The position numbers and the translations under genes were made by a program. DNA of 64,000 nt from Strigops habroptila (lineage: Eukaryota > Chordata > Aves > Psittaciformes > Psittacidae). The number at the start of each line of letters is the position of its first letter. The stretch's first letter is position 1. Below are positions 47,901 through 59,345 of this stretch, piece by piece. The notes below the pieces were generated by a model. It made no database searches. It saw only the letters and a program-made list of their open reading frames with translations, and was not told the origin of the DNA. Location: NCBI RefSeq assembly GCF_004027225.2, contig NC_044277.2, positions 96,407,552 to 96,471,551 of the forward strand. The letters are read 5' to 3'.

Positions 47901-49910
47901 AAATCCAAAATTCTTATGGAGGCATCAGGCACCTTCGAGAGTATCCTGTAGTTCAGTCTGCCTTTTTCCCTGCTACTTTTTCTACTCCACATATTTATGG
48001 TGATGGAACCAAGAAGATCAATTTTCTATATTATGAGGATAAAAACCGGGTTTCTCTGCTTGACTTTAAGTACCAGAAGAGCCATTTCAGTCTCACTGAG
48101 CTTCATTAAAACCTTGTGCAAAACAGAGTGATCGTGTGGCTCTTTATTGCCTTAAGAGGAATTAGAAGGGAGACTTCTTTCCATGCTGATGAAAAATTGG
48201 TGGGACTAGAGGTAGATGGTTTTGTTTGCATGTTTGTAATAGGGACTTTTGTGTGACCCATTCCAGTATGTTTAGCTTGGGAAATAACTGCTGTGAGAAT
48301 AAAAGAATGGATATGCACCTCAGTCCCCCGCATTAAAGGCTGTTGTCTGCAGCCAGACTGCCACCAAATGAACAGCTGAGTTTGCTATGTTAATGTCCCT
48401 AAACTATCATGAGTTGTTAGTGGTCACTGTCCTCCTCTGACTGTCCAGCTGTTTGCATGAAGTGATCTTTGTTTTTTGAAATTTCTAGTGGGTTCTGTGA
48501 CACTTTACCTGTCATCAGTCACTTCTGCCACAGACCTGGACAAAAACTGCTGACTCAGTGGAATGGGGTGGAGCAAGTAGTTACTTCAGTGAGAAAGATC
48601 TGGAGATACCTAACTAAGAATAAGGTTCGATTGCAGGGTCTTTCCTTTAGGTTTCATTCGTTGATGTTGAACTGCGTTTCTAAAGCTGGCAGTAAGATCT
48701 GCAAGAGGCTTCCAGCCCTGATCAACCCTAGTGAAATATTATCTTAAGGAACAAATAATGCAGAAGTCACTTGCGCACTTTGTGCACTAGCAGAGTCCAA
48801 AGAATTTGTCAGCAGGCTACAGACAGTAAAAGCATGCTTTGAGCATTCTCAGTTCAAGCCTCTTTGATTGGGTCAAGGAGCACAATTAATTTCTTCACTA
48901 TTTAGATGTCTATTTAGATATTTGCACCATTTAGTCATATTGCACCATTTGCACCAATTAGTCATATTACATGACTAATGTAATATCTTCAAGATTGTAA
49001 GCATGTACTTTCTTTGTTGCCTTGCTTTTTGTAGTCTTTGTTTGGCTTTCTGCCAAGGTCTAAGTGGCTGGAATATTCATTGAATTGAAAATTGCTGATA
49101 ATTTGTTTAATTCTGCACCTATTTTTGTAAATACGTGTGATGATTGGCTAACTGTAGCACTTCAGGTAGTATCTGCTGAGATTCAGGACAGTTTACACCG
49201 GAAAAACCGACCAACCAACCAACCAACCAACCATCCTACCAACAAACTGAACAAACCAGTGTTAACTTTCTTTGTTTCTTAATGACTTTTTCCTTTAATT
49301 ACTTTTATAGGAATTCCCAATGTCTTCCTTTTCAACATTGGACCTAGAATAAAATTTTGTTTGGTAAGGGTTTTTTGTGCATTTCTTTTTGTTGTTTGAT
49401 CCCCACCCCCACGCCCCCCAGGTAATGTATACCTCAGGGTAAATCCCTGAGTCAGATCTGTTAGTGCAAGGTGTGGATTTCTGACAGTATTTCAAGTAAA
49501 TACATCATGGAATCATCTGTTTGTTGTTCAACTATAGCACCCATATTTCCCACAAACCAAGAAGCAAATAAGCATTTTTACAGAATTTTGGTGAAAAATT
49601 CTGAGATGGAGTAGATATTGGGTTTAAAGGCTGTTTTTTTTGTTTTAGCTGATTCTCAGGATTCTTTTCTTGGCATACATACTTGCACTTCAGAAAAATT
49701 GCCTGCAAACTAGATAACAGCAGAATGATTTGTCAAAAAATGGCACTGAAATGTAGATTTTATCATTCCAGAAGGAGTTAGTGGAGTTTAAACTGCAACC
49801 CCCCATAGAACAGCTGCATTAAGGTGTATTCATCGGTGTGAAGGTATGTATCACATGGATATCATAACATCTTTGTGTGGCAACTGTTAGAGTTTATTTC
49901 TTTTTCATAG
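44957..49910. other. Intergenic
   Basis: AT-rich, no gene recognised. Notable simple sequence: T run 45126-45138, A/G-rich run 46464-46511, (CCAA)n at 49209-49236 and two overlapping small inverted repeats at 48957-48986. Confidence 0.55.
49209..49236 (+). repeat. (CCAA)n microsatellite
   Basis: Short tandem tetranucleotide run 'ccaaccaaccaaccaacca' inside AT-rich sequence. Confidence 0.8.
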
Positions 49911-49983
49911 GGAAAGGCGCTTGTCAGGTGCAGAACTGTACAGCATGATTGGCAAAGCCCTTAAAGAATACAAGGTTAAATAA
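49911..49983 (+). other. Terminal-exon-like open stretch, gene unknown
   Basis: Good acceptor (tttctttttcatag|G) followed by 23 in-frame codons beginning ERLSGAELYSMIGK and a TAA at 49981-49983; an AATAAA overlaps the stop (49979-49984). It looks like the last coding exon of an unrecognised transcript, but no upstream exon was found. It could be chance. Not matched to any protein I know. Confidence 0.25.
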
Positions 49984-50162
49984 AAAAATGAAGATCTGTT
50001 ATTTTCAGTGGTGGCATTTATTGATACTTGTTTAGATAGAGACTCATTAAGAAAATCCAGTTACTTGATATGAATACTTCTCATAGTCTTCAGATGAAGT
50101 CTGCAAGGGAGAACAGTAATGAGGAGCATTTACCTTAACATTTTTCTTAGCACTGTCCTTAA

Positions 50163-50206
50163 AAGCAGCCTTTGCCCAGTACCCTCGAGGTATGGGCAAG
50201 GTGCTT
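50163..50206. other. Bulged 18-bp hairpin
   Basis: 5' arm pieces aa, gca, cc, ttgccca and tacc pair with ggta, tgggcaa, gg, tgc and tt, with single-base bulges g, t and g on the 5' side and a 5-nt loop ctcga. The pairing was worked out by hand. Function unknown. Confidence 0.45.
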
Positions 50207-50209
50207 GGA

Positions 50210-53200
50210 AGGAAGAATTATTTATCAAGAGCATTAAATAAAATCAGTGAGCCAACAAACTTTTTCAAGAATTGTCCAAGGGAGATCAGAAAATAAAGAA
50301 ACAGTTGCTTGTGATTTTGGTTTATGCTTTAGTATTTTTTAATGAACTGTTTATTGTTGCACTGTATTGTGACCTATTGAGATCATGGTGTTTCTATATA
50401 GCTCGCCTTTTTGCTGACTTGGTAGAAATGTTAATTTTCTCTTGTGTACATACATTCTGTCTCTCACAAAGCGCTGCTGGGAATATTTGTACATCCGAGA
50501 TACCAGTCTGCCCATTTTTTATGCTGAGTTGTTCGGGTTAGCAGTGTCTGGAAGTGGATTATTGTGGATTGTATGTAAAGAGAATGATGATTTCTCTATG
50601 ATTATTAAAAAAAAAAAAAAAAAAAGAGTCCAGCTAACTCTCTATTTGTGCTTTGCGTGTTCTCAATACAACGAAGTGAAGAACTCTTTTTTAAAGGCCT
50701 TGTAAAAGCATTAGCCCCTCTTCTGCACCAGCCCCTGAATGGCTTACCCTTCACTTACTCAATTGTTTGGGTTATGTTTACTAGTCATTATTGACCTCTT
50801 TGTTAACATGGCTACTGTTGACATCATTCCTTACCCAACAGAGATAAGGCCTTGTGTTCTGTTGCATTGTTACAGGGCAGATCTCCAAGTCCAAATTGTT
50901 CATCTATATTTGAAATAATTTGTCTTTTGAGCTTTGTAATGAGACTTGTTTACCCGGGGGGGGCGGAGGGAAGGAGAAAATCCCTGTAAATGAATGCAGT
51001 AGTCTCATTGTAAAAACAATAATTCAGTGAAATAATAAGGAGAATGTGTTTTCCAGCTGCTGTTTGTAGATCCCAGTTGCTAGGGTGCTTGATATCACAG
51101 AGCATAACTGTGTCAGACGGTTACGGTTTGCATATCTTTGCTTTTCTTGACAACGAGGTTAAAGACTATACCCTGAGCACTTATCTGATCAGAACTGTCT
51201 CAGAAAATTAATGCAGAGAAAAAAATCTTATGCAGCCCATATAACCATCAGGATGTTGAATTTCATTATGAACTGTTACACCTGTGAATGACTCATTTGA
51301 GGGGTAGGCATGAAAATCTGCCTTGCTTACGTTCATTTTATTGACTATAATTAAGGGAAACATGTCGTTCCATGAGATAACTTGCTGCTGTAGGCACAAT
51401 GTCTTTGCAGGAAAGAGAAGCTTTTACTCTTTAGAACAAGGCTGGCTGCTTGCTTCTTGCATTAAAAGAAGCAGCCATTTAACCATGTAGTCACTGGACA
51501 ACCAGATCACACATCTCATTGCCCTCATCTGTGCTTGTGGATTGTAGGAGGCCGCCCCTTCTCAGTTAACTCAAACAGCTAGTGTCCTAGGAGCTCACAA
51601 AGCAAGCAAGCAAAAGTTTTTTCTTGAAAAATCCCTAAGCTCTGTGCTTGAAACAAGACTAAAACAAATCAACACAACAAAAAAGAAGAAGTCACCAAAA
51701 TGCTCTTTTGGGCTTTTATTTTCCTCTACTTGGTAATTATGATCCCATGTCTTCAATGTTAAACCTTGTTTGTTCATGATCTGAACAAACTCATCAGTCT
51801 AGCTGTTGGCTGTATTCTAAGCTAGGTAGCTGCTTAGTTGCATTTGACATGCTGTACTTTCTTTTTCTACCAGCAGTCAGGACCAGAACAGGCCACAGGG
51901 CTTTAAGCTCCCCAAGAAATCTAATTGCTCTGAATCCATTGGCTTGTTATAACCATTCAGTGTAGTGACCTGCACAGTTCTTGAAATCTTGAAGTGACAA
52001 GACTGTGACTTTTATAAAACTGAGAAATATATGTGCAATAGGAGTTTTTAAAATAAGCTAGATAGTATATTTTGGTTAAAAATGCTTTAGTGTGTTTCTC
52101 AATTTTTCATTACAGTAATGCATTGGCATTAAGATAAAAAATCTTCATCAATAAATTAAGCTTCTTTGAAAGATACTATCTTAAAAAGTTGATTCTGACC
52201 AACACCTTGCAGTTATCTTGCCATGGCTCCTCTGTTCTGGCAGGTATATTGCCCCCAGATTTCTGGTTTGTGATAAAGAAATCTCAGGATTATTCTTGTT
52301 TTTACATGAGCAGTAGATGTTCTAGAAATGGCTATTAAGAATCATTTGATTAGTATGCCTCCTTGGCTGTGCTCTTTTCCTGCCTATGTCCAAGCATGAG
52401 GGCAGAAATGAAAAATTACGACACAACTGGTCACTTTCAGGAAGTGTCTTTCAGGAAGTCACTTCACTTGATTTAAGGTACCTAAGCTGCTCCATATGGT
52501 CAGTATAAAGGGCAGCTAGTATGAAACTTTTAATAAAGTTTGTAGTTGTGAATCTGTCATAGCGATCTCTAACATTTGTGTTAGAGAGCACGACTGATCC
52601 TTATTCATTTATCTATTCCATTTGCTTAGGCAACTGAACTATTTGAAAAGAAGAATTACAAGAATTACAGACTAGAGTCATAATGTGACCTACATGTGAA
52701 TGACCAAACAGCATGGTCCCTGTTTCAGTAGGGACTTGAAAGGAAAGCTGTTTAATGGACAAGTACAGGGTGCAACTTCTACTGCTATCGGTAACTTATT
52801 AGTGTCCTGTTTTAGATGAACATAAAATGTCTGTAAATAGGCTTCAAACATTCATGCAACTGTATGTGAATTATAACCGTATTGCAATATGAAGGTAAAC
52901 TGGAAATATAAATGACCAGTGCTAAGGAGGCAGAACATTAGTCCAGGAGAATCCTTGTCTGCTTTGACAGGAACTAATGAAAGAGTACCAAGGAACACCA
53001 AACTGAGTATTCTACCAGAAAGATACTCTAACCACCCCTAATGTTACAATATTCATAATTCTTTAAAAATATTCTTCTGAAAAAGTAGATTGAAGGAACC
53101 ACCATCAGAAACCAAGCGGTTCTGCAAGAAGGCTACTGAAGATTTAAGTTCCTATAGTTTCCTTAAAATCCTAAGCCAGAAAAATGGTCCAATTCCTTAT

Positions 53201-53515
53201 GAGCAGTCATGACAAATCATGTGGTAACAGAGGTGTTAAGTCACGAAGTTCAGTTCCAAAAGAGCTCCTGTCTGTACAGATGTGGCTAAAAATAGCTGAC
53301 ATTACCACTTCCTAGTCTTATCAGGAATTTGTTTGTCAAACTAACTAAACCCTAGATGTAAGAGAATCTGTATCTGTTCCTGGAGGCTCAAAGGTGCCAA
53401 CATGAGAGTTATGTGAAATTCTCTGGTTTTTCAGTCAGACTTTCTCTTCCCATGCCTGTACCATATTTTTCTTCCTTGTTTCATTGTTGTTCATAACATT
53501 TTTTCTGTTTACAAA
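50210..53515. other. Intergenic
   Basis: No recognisable gene. An A run is at 50608-50626 and a G-rich stretch at 50955-50975. Confidence 0.6.
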
Positions 53516-53680
53516 GGGTCACAGAAATGCTGGATCTCTGGAGATTAACTAGTCTGACCACCTAGGTCAGCTGGAGGCTTCCCTAACTGAGGTTTGAAAA
53601 CTTCCAGGGCTGAAGATACCAAACCTTTTCAGCAAACCCTTCCAGGGCTACACAATCCCCCTACGGAATGCTTGTACTGA
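53516..53680 (-). mobile_element. Old CR1 3'-region remnant
   Basis: Degraded resemblance to the CR1 3' end in reverse: 'gagattaactagtctgacca', 'aggtcagctggaggcttcc', 'aaacttccagggctgaag', 'aacccttccagggctaca'. Weak and diverged. Confidence 0.45.
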
Positions 53681-55420
53681 CATTTTTACTAACTTCTAGC
53701 AAGAAAATAATAAAACAGGGACTGCGTACTTCATCTTGGAACAAATTCAGAGCTCTAAAATAGCATGTAAAGAAGCAAAACATCTTTCTTCAAATTATGT
53801 CCAAAGATTCAGCTATCTGTATTTTAAAGGTGAAGAAGTGGGATTTATTTCACACCAACATTTATCCAACTAAACAGGGTGAGAATTTGTACCAGTTCAA
53901 AAAGTGAGTGTATCACATTAATTTTGCTGTTTTCTTGAGGTAAAAATCTGGCAATCCTGAAAATGGAAACTCACTTTCTTTTCTCCTGCCCTTATCTGCT
54001 GCCTTTTTTAATGGATTTTCCAGACATACTCGTGGCCATCCGTCTAGAGCTGGTTGGGAAGAGCATGCAGACTTCTGTCAGAATTACTTTATTATTAATG
54101 TCCACTGATAAAGGGATGCTCTATAAGGAGCCATATACTTCATGTGCAAGCTTCCAAAGCCCCAAAGTGTGCTTAACTGGAGAAATATCTTTGTGCAAAA
54201 GCACACTCATGTTTTTCCACGTGAGATACTTCTTGCCTTCCCTGCCTCCCCCTTTTACTTAAAATCTGTCTTACACTACCTTTGACAGGAGTGTTACATT
54301 TTTGTGCCATGCTGCACATTCTTTTTCTTTAAATGACAGAAAAACTTCATTGAGCTCTTATCAAACCCCTTCAAATCATTATGTGGGAGAAAAGTGTTGC
54401 CTTCTTTTTGCAGTTATTGTTGTCTTCATGGGTTTGCTGTTTTCGGTTGGGGTTTTGGTTTGGGGGGGGGTGTTTCAGTATTTTAGCTTAAAATGAATTC
54501 TGTGGGGAAATAATAAACATGCATTTGTATGTTTATTCTGTTCCTGAACATTAGTATGCTGAGGGCATGATGAAGCAGATTATATTGTCTGCTTTGTTGC
54601 CTTTGGGAAGGACTCGGGCTGTCACAGACTGGCAGCCGAGCAGTTTGTGAAAAAGCAGCTTTACAGTATGACATAATGTGCTTTCGAATCACTTCTAAGT
54701 TGGGTCAAAAGAAAAAAAAATGAATTGACCACAGTGTTCCTTTGGGAGAGGGGTTTTCCCTGCCTGTCAGGGTGCTACAGTAGATAAGATGAGAGGGTGA
54801 ATTTGGTCATACAAACCAGGCAGGCTCTGGCCTCATGTAAACGCAGCTCTTCCTTGTTGCTACCCAGGGGTTTTTATGCGTTTAAAAGAGGAGTACATTT
54901 GAAATGGAGCAAAGACATTTAGGCTCCTTTGAAATGGAGCAAAGACATTTAGGTTCCTTGTTCAAGCAGAACTGTGAAGGCACTGTAAGTAGTATCATGC
55001 AAGAATTGCCTGGATTTCCCATCTAGTCCTATTCACTAAAATTGTCAGGCACGTACTCCTGTCCAGCAGGTAATGGTGTAGGCATCACTGCTGTCTTTTG
55101 ATCACTGTTTAGGGTTCTCCATATGTGAAATTTCATCCTGACCGTCATTTTAAGTTTTCCATTGTTTGACAAAGTACTAGTTGTAATTATATTTAACCTT
55201 GTGTCATTTTTTTTATTTCAGTAATCTCTCTTGTGGACTCCCAGTCTGAATACAAAGTTTTAAGAACATTTTAAGAATGTTTTGACTTCCTGTGCTTGTG
55301 GTTAAGTTTGTTTCAGTTCTAGGAATATGGACTTTTGCATCCCACGTCCTGAATATAAAAATGTATCGACAACTTTCCAAATGGAAAGGTTTCCCAGAGA
55401 AATTAGTAAGAGTGAGAGTA
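53681..55420. other. Intergenic
   Basis: No gene. It contains a 30-bp tandem duplication (54898-54957) and a G run at 54463-54471. Confidence 0.6.
54898..54957 (+). repeat. Tandem duplication, 2 x 30 bp
   Basis: Two adjacent copies of a unit starting tttgaaatggagcaaagaca differ at one base (ctcc versus ttcc at the end). A recent local duplication. Confidence 0.9.
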
Positions 55421-55575
55421 GCTAAGCCCTGCAACAGGTTCCACAGGGAGGTCTGTCTTTGGAGATAGCAGAGAACTGGAGTGAATAAAACCCTGAGCAC
55501 TGAGCTTAGCTCTGCTTTTGCCATAAGTGTGGAATGACACGACCTCAAGAAGGCCTTTCCAGGCAGTAGGTTATT
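55421..55575 (+). mobile_element. Old CR1 3'-end remnant
   Basis: Diverged CR1 3' sequence: 'caacaggttccacagggag', 'ctttggagatagcagaga', 'ccctgagcactgagctta' and 'aaggcctttccaggca', in consensus order. No 'attctatg' end. Confidence 0.45.
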
Positions 55576-58500
55576 TTACAATTGATCTGAATACACTCCA
55601 CAATGTTTCTCAAGGGAAATTTAATTTATATTATTAGTAACAAATTTTTTAGCAAACTTCTCAATGGACCTTTGAGAAAGTTACCATTTAAAGGTTCAAA
55701 GAATTGAAATGGACTAATTTGGATTGCAAAATGAGCCAGTGGTGAAAATTAATTTCTTTGCTCAGAAGTCTTTTTTAGTTTTCAAAATGTTTGTTAGTTT
55801 GAAAGAGAACCAGGATGTGATCAAATTTATTTTAAATCTTTTTCATTTTCCTACCAGTTCTAATGAGTGTGTGTATATGAAATGGAATAATGGAATTTTA
55901 TATTCTGAAGAATTCCATTTGGTAATTAGTAGCAGTTCTTACCACTCTTGTACCAGTTGAGTTATATGCCCCATTTGATCTTGCACAATATTTCCATATC
56001 CTATTTTATATCTTTTTAGCATTCTGATTAAGATGTATATTTTAAATAGCCTTCATGGTAATGAAAGATATACTTGGGGAGATTTTCTTTTAAATATTAT
56101 CCTTACTGCTGTATTCCAGTGCATATCTCCTGTTGCTTAATAAAGTTATGTGTTTATTTTATTAACTAGCTTTCTGAACAAATTAGACATGGTAAGGACC
56201 TGTAACATGGAAAACACATGCTTCAGCTTTTCTGCGGCTTATTGTCAATGCTTGGGTTTCTTTTAGTCTTTAAAACCACCTGCAATGTGTATGCACCTGA
56301 AAAACGTTTTCCATTCCTTTATTACGTTAACATTTTTGTGCGTGTGTGTTGAGATTATAGCTGGAGAAGTTTAATCTATCTTTTTTGAACAGCACAGCTT
56401 TTGTTTGCTATGTTCCCACAAACATGTATAAAACGTTTGGGCCTTTGTGTGCATATACTATATAATCTGAGAAGAAGAGCAAGTTATGTCATGTAATACT
56501 GAGAAGATATGAGTGAAAGGTATGTAACCCAACAATTACTTAGTGGTTGGAACTATTTGACAATATTTATGATCTGTTTGTTTGTTGGTGATATTCCCAA
56601 ACAAAATGTAATATGTATCAAAACTGAGTACAGATTTTCAGTCCAGGACCTTTAAACTATATATCCAAATGCATTCATTCACCTTACCATTTATGCATTA
56701 GTTCTTGTCAGATTTTGAAGTCCATCTACAAGGTACAGGTTTTGATATTCTGCAATATGTTCTAGATGCAGTGGTTTTTTTGCTGACAATTTTTGTAATT
56801 GCCTTGTTGTTTGGTATTTAAGGAAAAAAATGCAAGGAGAATAAATTCTAATTCTTTAATTATAATTTAAATATAATTATTTCCTTAATCCAACTTTCTA
56901 CAATTTCAGTATTTAGCCTTGTGGAAAAATGGACTATTTTAACAAAGTCTGTAACAAATAATTAAAAGAACTAGATGAAGAAAGTAAAAACTCAAAGCTT
57001 TGTACTCGTTTTAATTTGTACTACTCTGCTGAAGAATTTGAAGGATAGTCATATGAAAATAGAAAGAGGAAAATGCAATAATTTAGAGTTTCTTCCAAGC
57101 AACTGAATTTCTTGGAGATTGTACAAAGTATTGCTGTTTTGTATGCTTGGAACTGGCTGATCTAAATTTGAGAATTTTTCCATAGACTTTGGCCATTTTG
57201 AATCAGTGTTTGGTTTTAATCTGTAATGGTTAACTGGGTAGCCAGAGACATATAGGATATGCATATGAAATTCTCCTGTGCAAAATCACCAAAAGCTTTT
57301 GAGGATTTCTCTCATAGTGGCTTACATGAGGCAACTGCACCGTCAGGTCTGTTCTAGATACATGTAAAACAGGCTCTTGCTTAGCAAATTACCAGGATTA
57401 TCAGGATAAATCTATTTTTGTCTGCTACAAATAGAATGTAACATAACATTATTTCTCAAATAGTGCAATTTAACCTCTAAACATTTCTTCATTTCTTCAC
57501 CACCTTTTTCTTCTATTATTTCTTTATTTGCTTGGTTTACAAGAAATTCTGTGCTGCTCTTTGCTGAGTGAAGATTTTTAATTTCCTGTGTAGGGTCTTT
57601 GCTTCACAGGAGTGAATTGGGATGGAAACAGTAAGAGGCAGACTTACCCTCCTGTTTGTCGTTCATACACTCATATCTAATGTCATATGTAAATATCTAA
57701 TGGAAGAACCTGCATTTAGTTGTGATATGAAGAAAAACATAAGCTACTGCATATGTGTGGACAGCTAAGGAAATGAAAAGGGGAGAATTAGTTAATCTTG
57801 TATTGTTAATTAAAAAAAAAATAAAAAAAAATTTCACCACATTCTTACCTTTTCTTTTATGGGACTGTGCCCAGAAGATATGGGCTCTATTTCCCATTCC
57901 ATTTTATGACTGTGAAGAAGTTAACATGTGCTTTATTTGTAATAAGCAGCAACCATAAACTGTACAGTACTTTTCATAACAATAAATTTCCAGTAGCTTG
58001 TAACTTTGCAATAATGTGGACTGAAATCTTGCATGAGACATGTTTTAGCCACTAACAAAAATTCTTCACAGGGGTAACCTAGCAAAGGAATTTGGCTCTT
58101 CCACAGTTTAAAGGAGAGAGGATCACTTGCCCATGTTACACATTTTACAGGTGTTTACCTTTGGAAGACTGCATTCATCAGTACTTTGCTGTCTGGGGAA
58201 ATGGAAAACAAGGGGATGTTTCCAGATACTAGAGTAATATGTTTTGTTCATGCTAGAAGGCAATGCCCAGTGATGAGACATCTGTTTCTACATGTTCAGA
58301 AGACTTGCTAAAGCTTGAAATGTAACACTAAAAGACATTCATGTGCTACAGGGGCTTAACTGGCCTCCCTCTGATGGCTTGGAATCCCGATGTGCTAATT
58401 GCCAGCATATGGAGACTTATCAGTTCTCCCTCCTCTCTTTTCATTGGCACCCTGATGCTGTGGGACAGGGAAGTTTAACTGACTTGAATACAGAGATGAA

Positions 58501-58969
58501 ACTAGTAGAAAGTCAATGCACCCTGGGAAGAATTGAAGGTTCCAGAGATAGCTTACAGTTCTTCTCCAGTGTGATGGGTTATGTATGTATGGACTTCTCT
58601 TTTGATTCAGGGGTCAGAACCAAACTCCTAATAGCATGAAGGACCACAAAAGTGTAGATTAGTAAGTTGCTGCCAGCACAGTCCTGTAATCTTTGGTGCT
58701 GAGGTTGGGTGGTGACAGAGGCAGGGGCATTCACTTAGGGGAAGAGAAAAGGAATTCTACTAGAAAACAAGTGTTCTCACTGATAGGTAGGTCCTAAAAC
58801 TAGCCCTTGGAAACTATCTGTGTTTTTTTAAATAGGAAATTTTAAACAAAGCTATATGGCTCTTCACCCCTTCTGTGTCACTGTACCTACTTAACAGATG
58901 TTGGCAAAAAATCAGCAACTTAAATTTGACCATTCAGATATTCTTGGCTACACATGGTTCCCTCCGCTG
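55576..58969. other. Intergenic
   Basis: AT-rich. No gene or repeat recognised beyond A/T runs such as 57811-57830. Confidence 0.6.
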
Positions 58970-59345
58970 AGCATGACTGTCAAGGTTTTGGTAGTGGTTG
59001 CGCTGCAGGGGTGACCTGTGTAGGAGGAGGTCAGGCATAGCTCAGATAACAGACAGAGAGAAGACCCAGGGGGAGGTATGACTCAAAAGGTCCTGTGACG
59101 GTTGGAGGAGCCCATGCCGTTTCATCTGAGTAAGAAACAAGTAGCGGCAAAAGAAAAGGAGAATGACAATGCACTGACCCCAGCCTCCTGCTCCAACTGT
59201 CCTCACCAATGGGACTGAATATAACGTGCAGCAAGGAGGCTGGAGACCAGAGAGGTGTCTGGAAGGAAGCTGAGGTGTTCTTGCTGAGTGTTTGTCTTAT
59301 TTATGGACAGAATGAGCTGTGGAAGAAGCCTAATATAAACACCTG
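58970..59345 (+). mobile_element. Degraded LTR-like fragment
   Basis: Resembles the middle of a bird LTR family: 'ggttgcgctgcaggggtgac', 'ggaggagcccatgccg', 'acaatgcactgaccccagc', 'gaatgagctgtggaagaag'. Ends are not defined and there is no target duplication. A tentative match from memory. Confidence 0.4.

Noticed and set aside
50272..50541. 89-codon frame with membrane-like stretches near the hairpin
   Set aside because: T-rich composition explains the hydrophobicity; no recognisable family.
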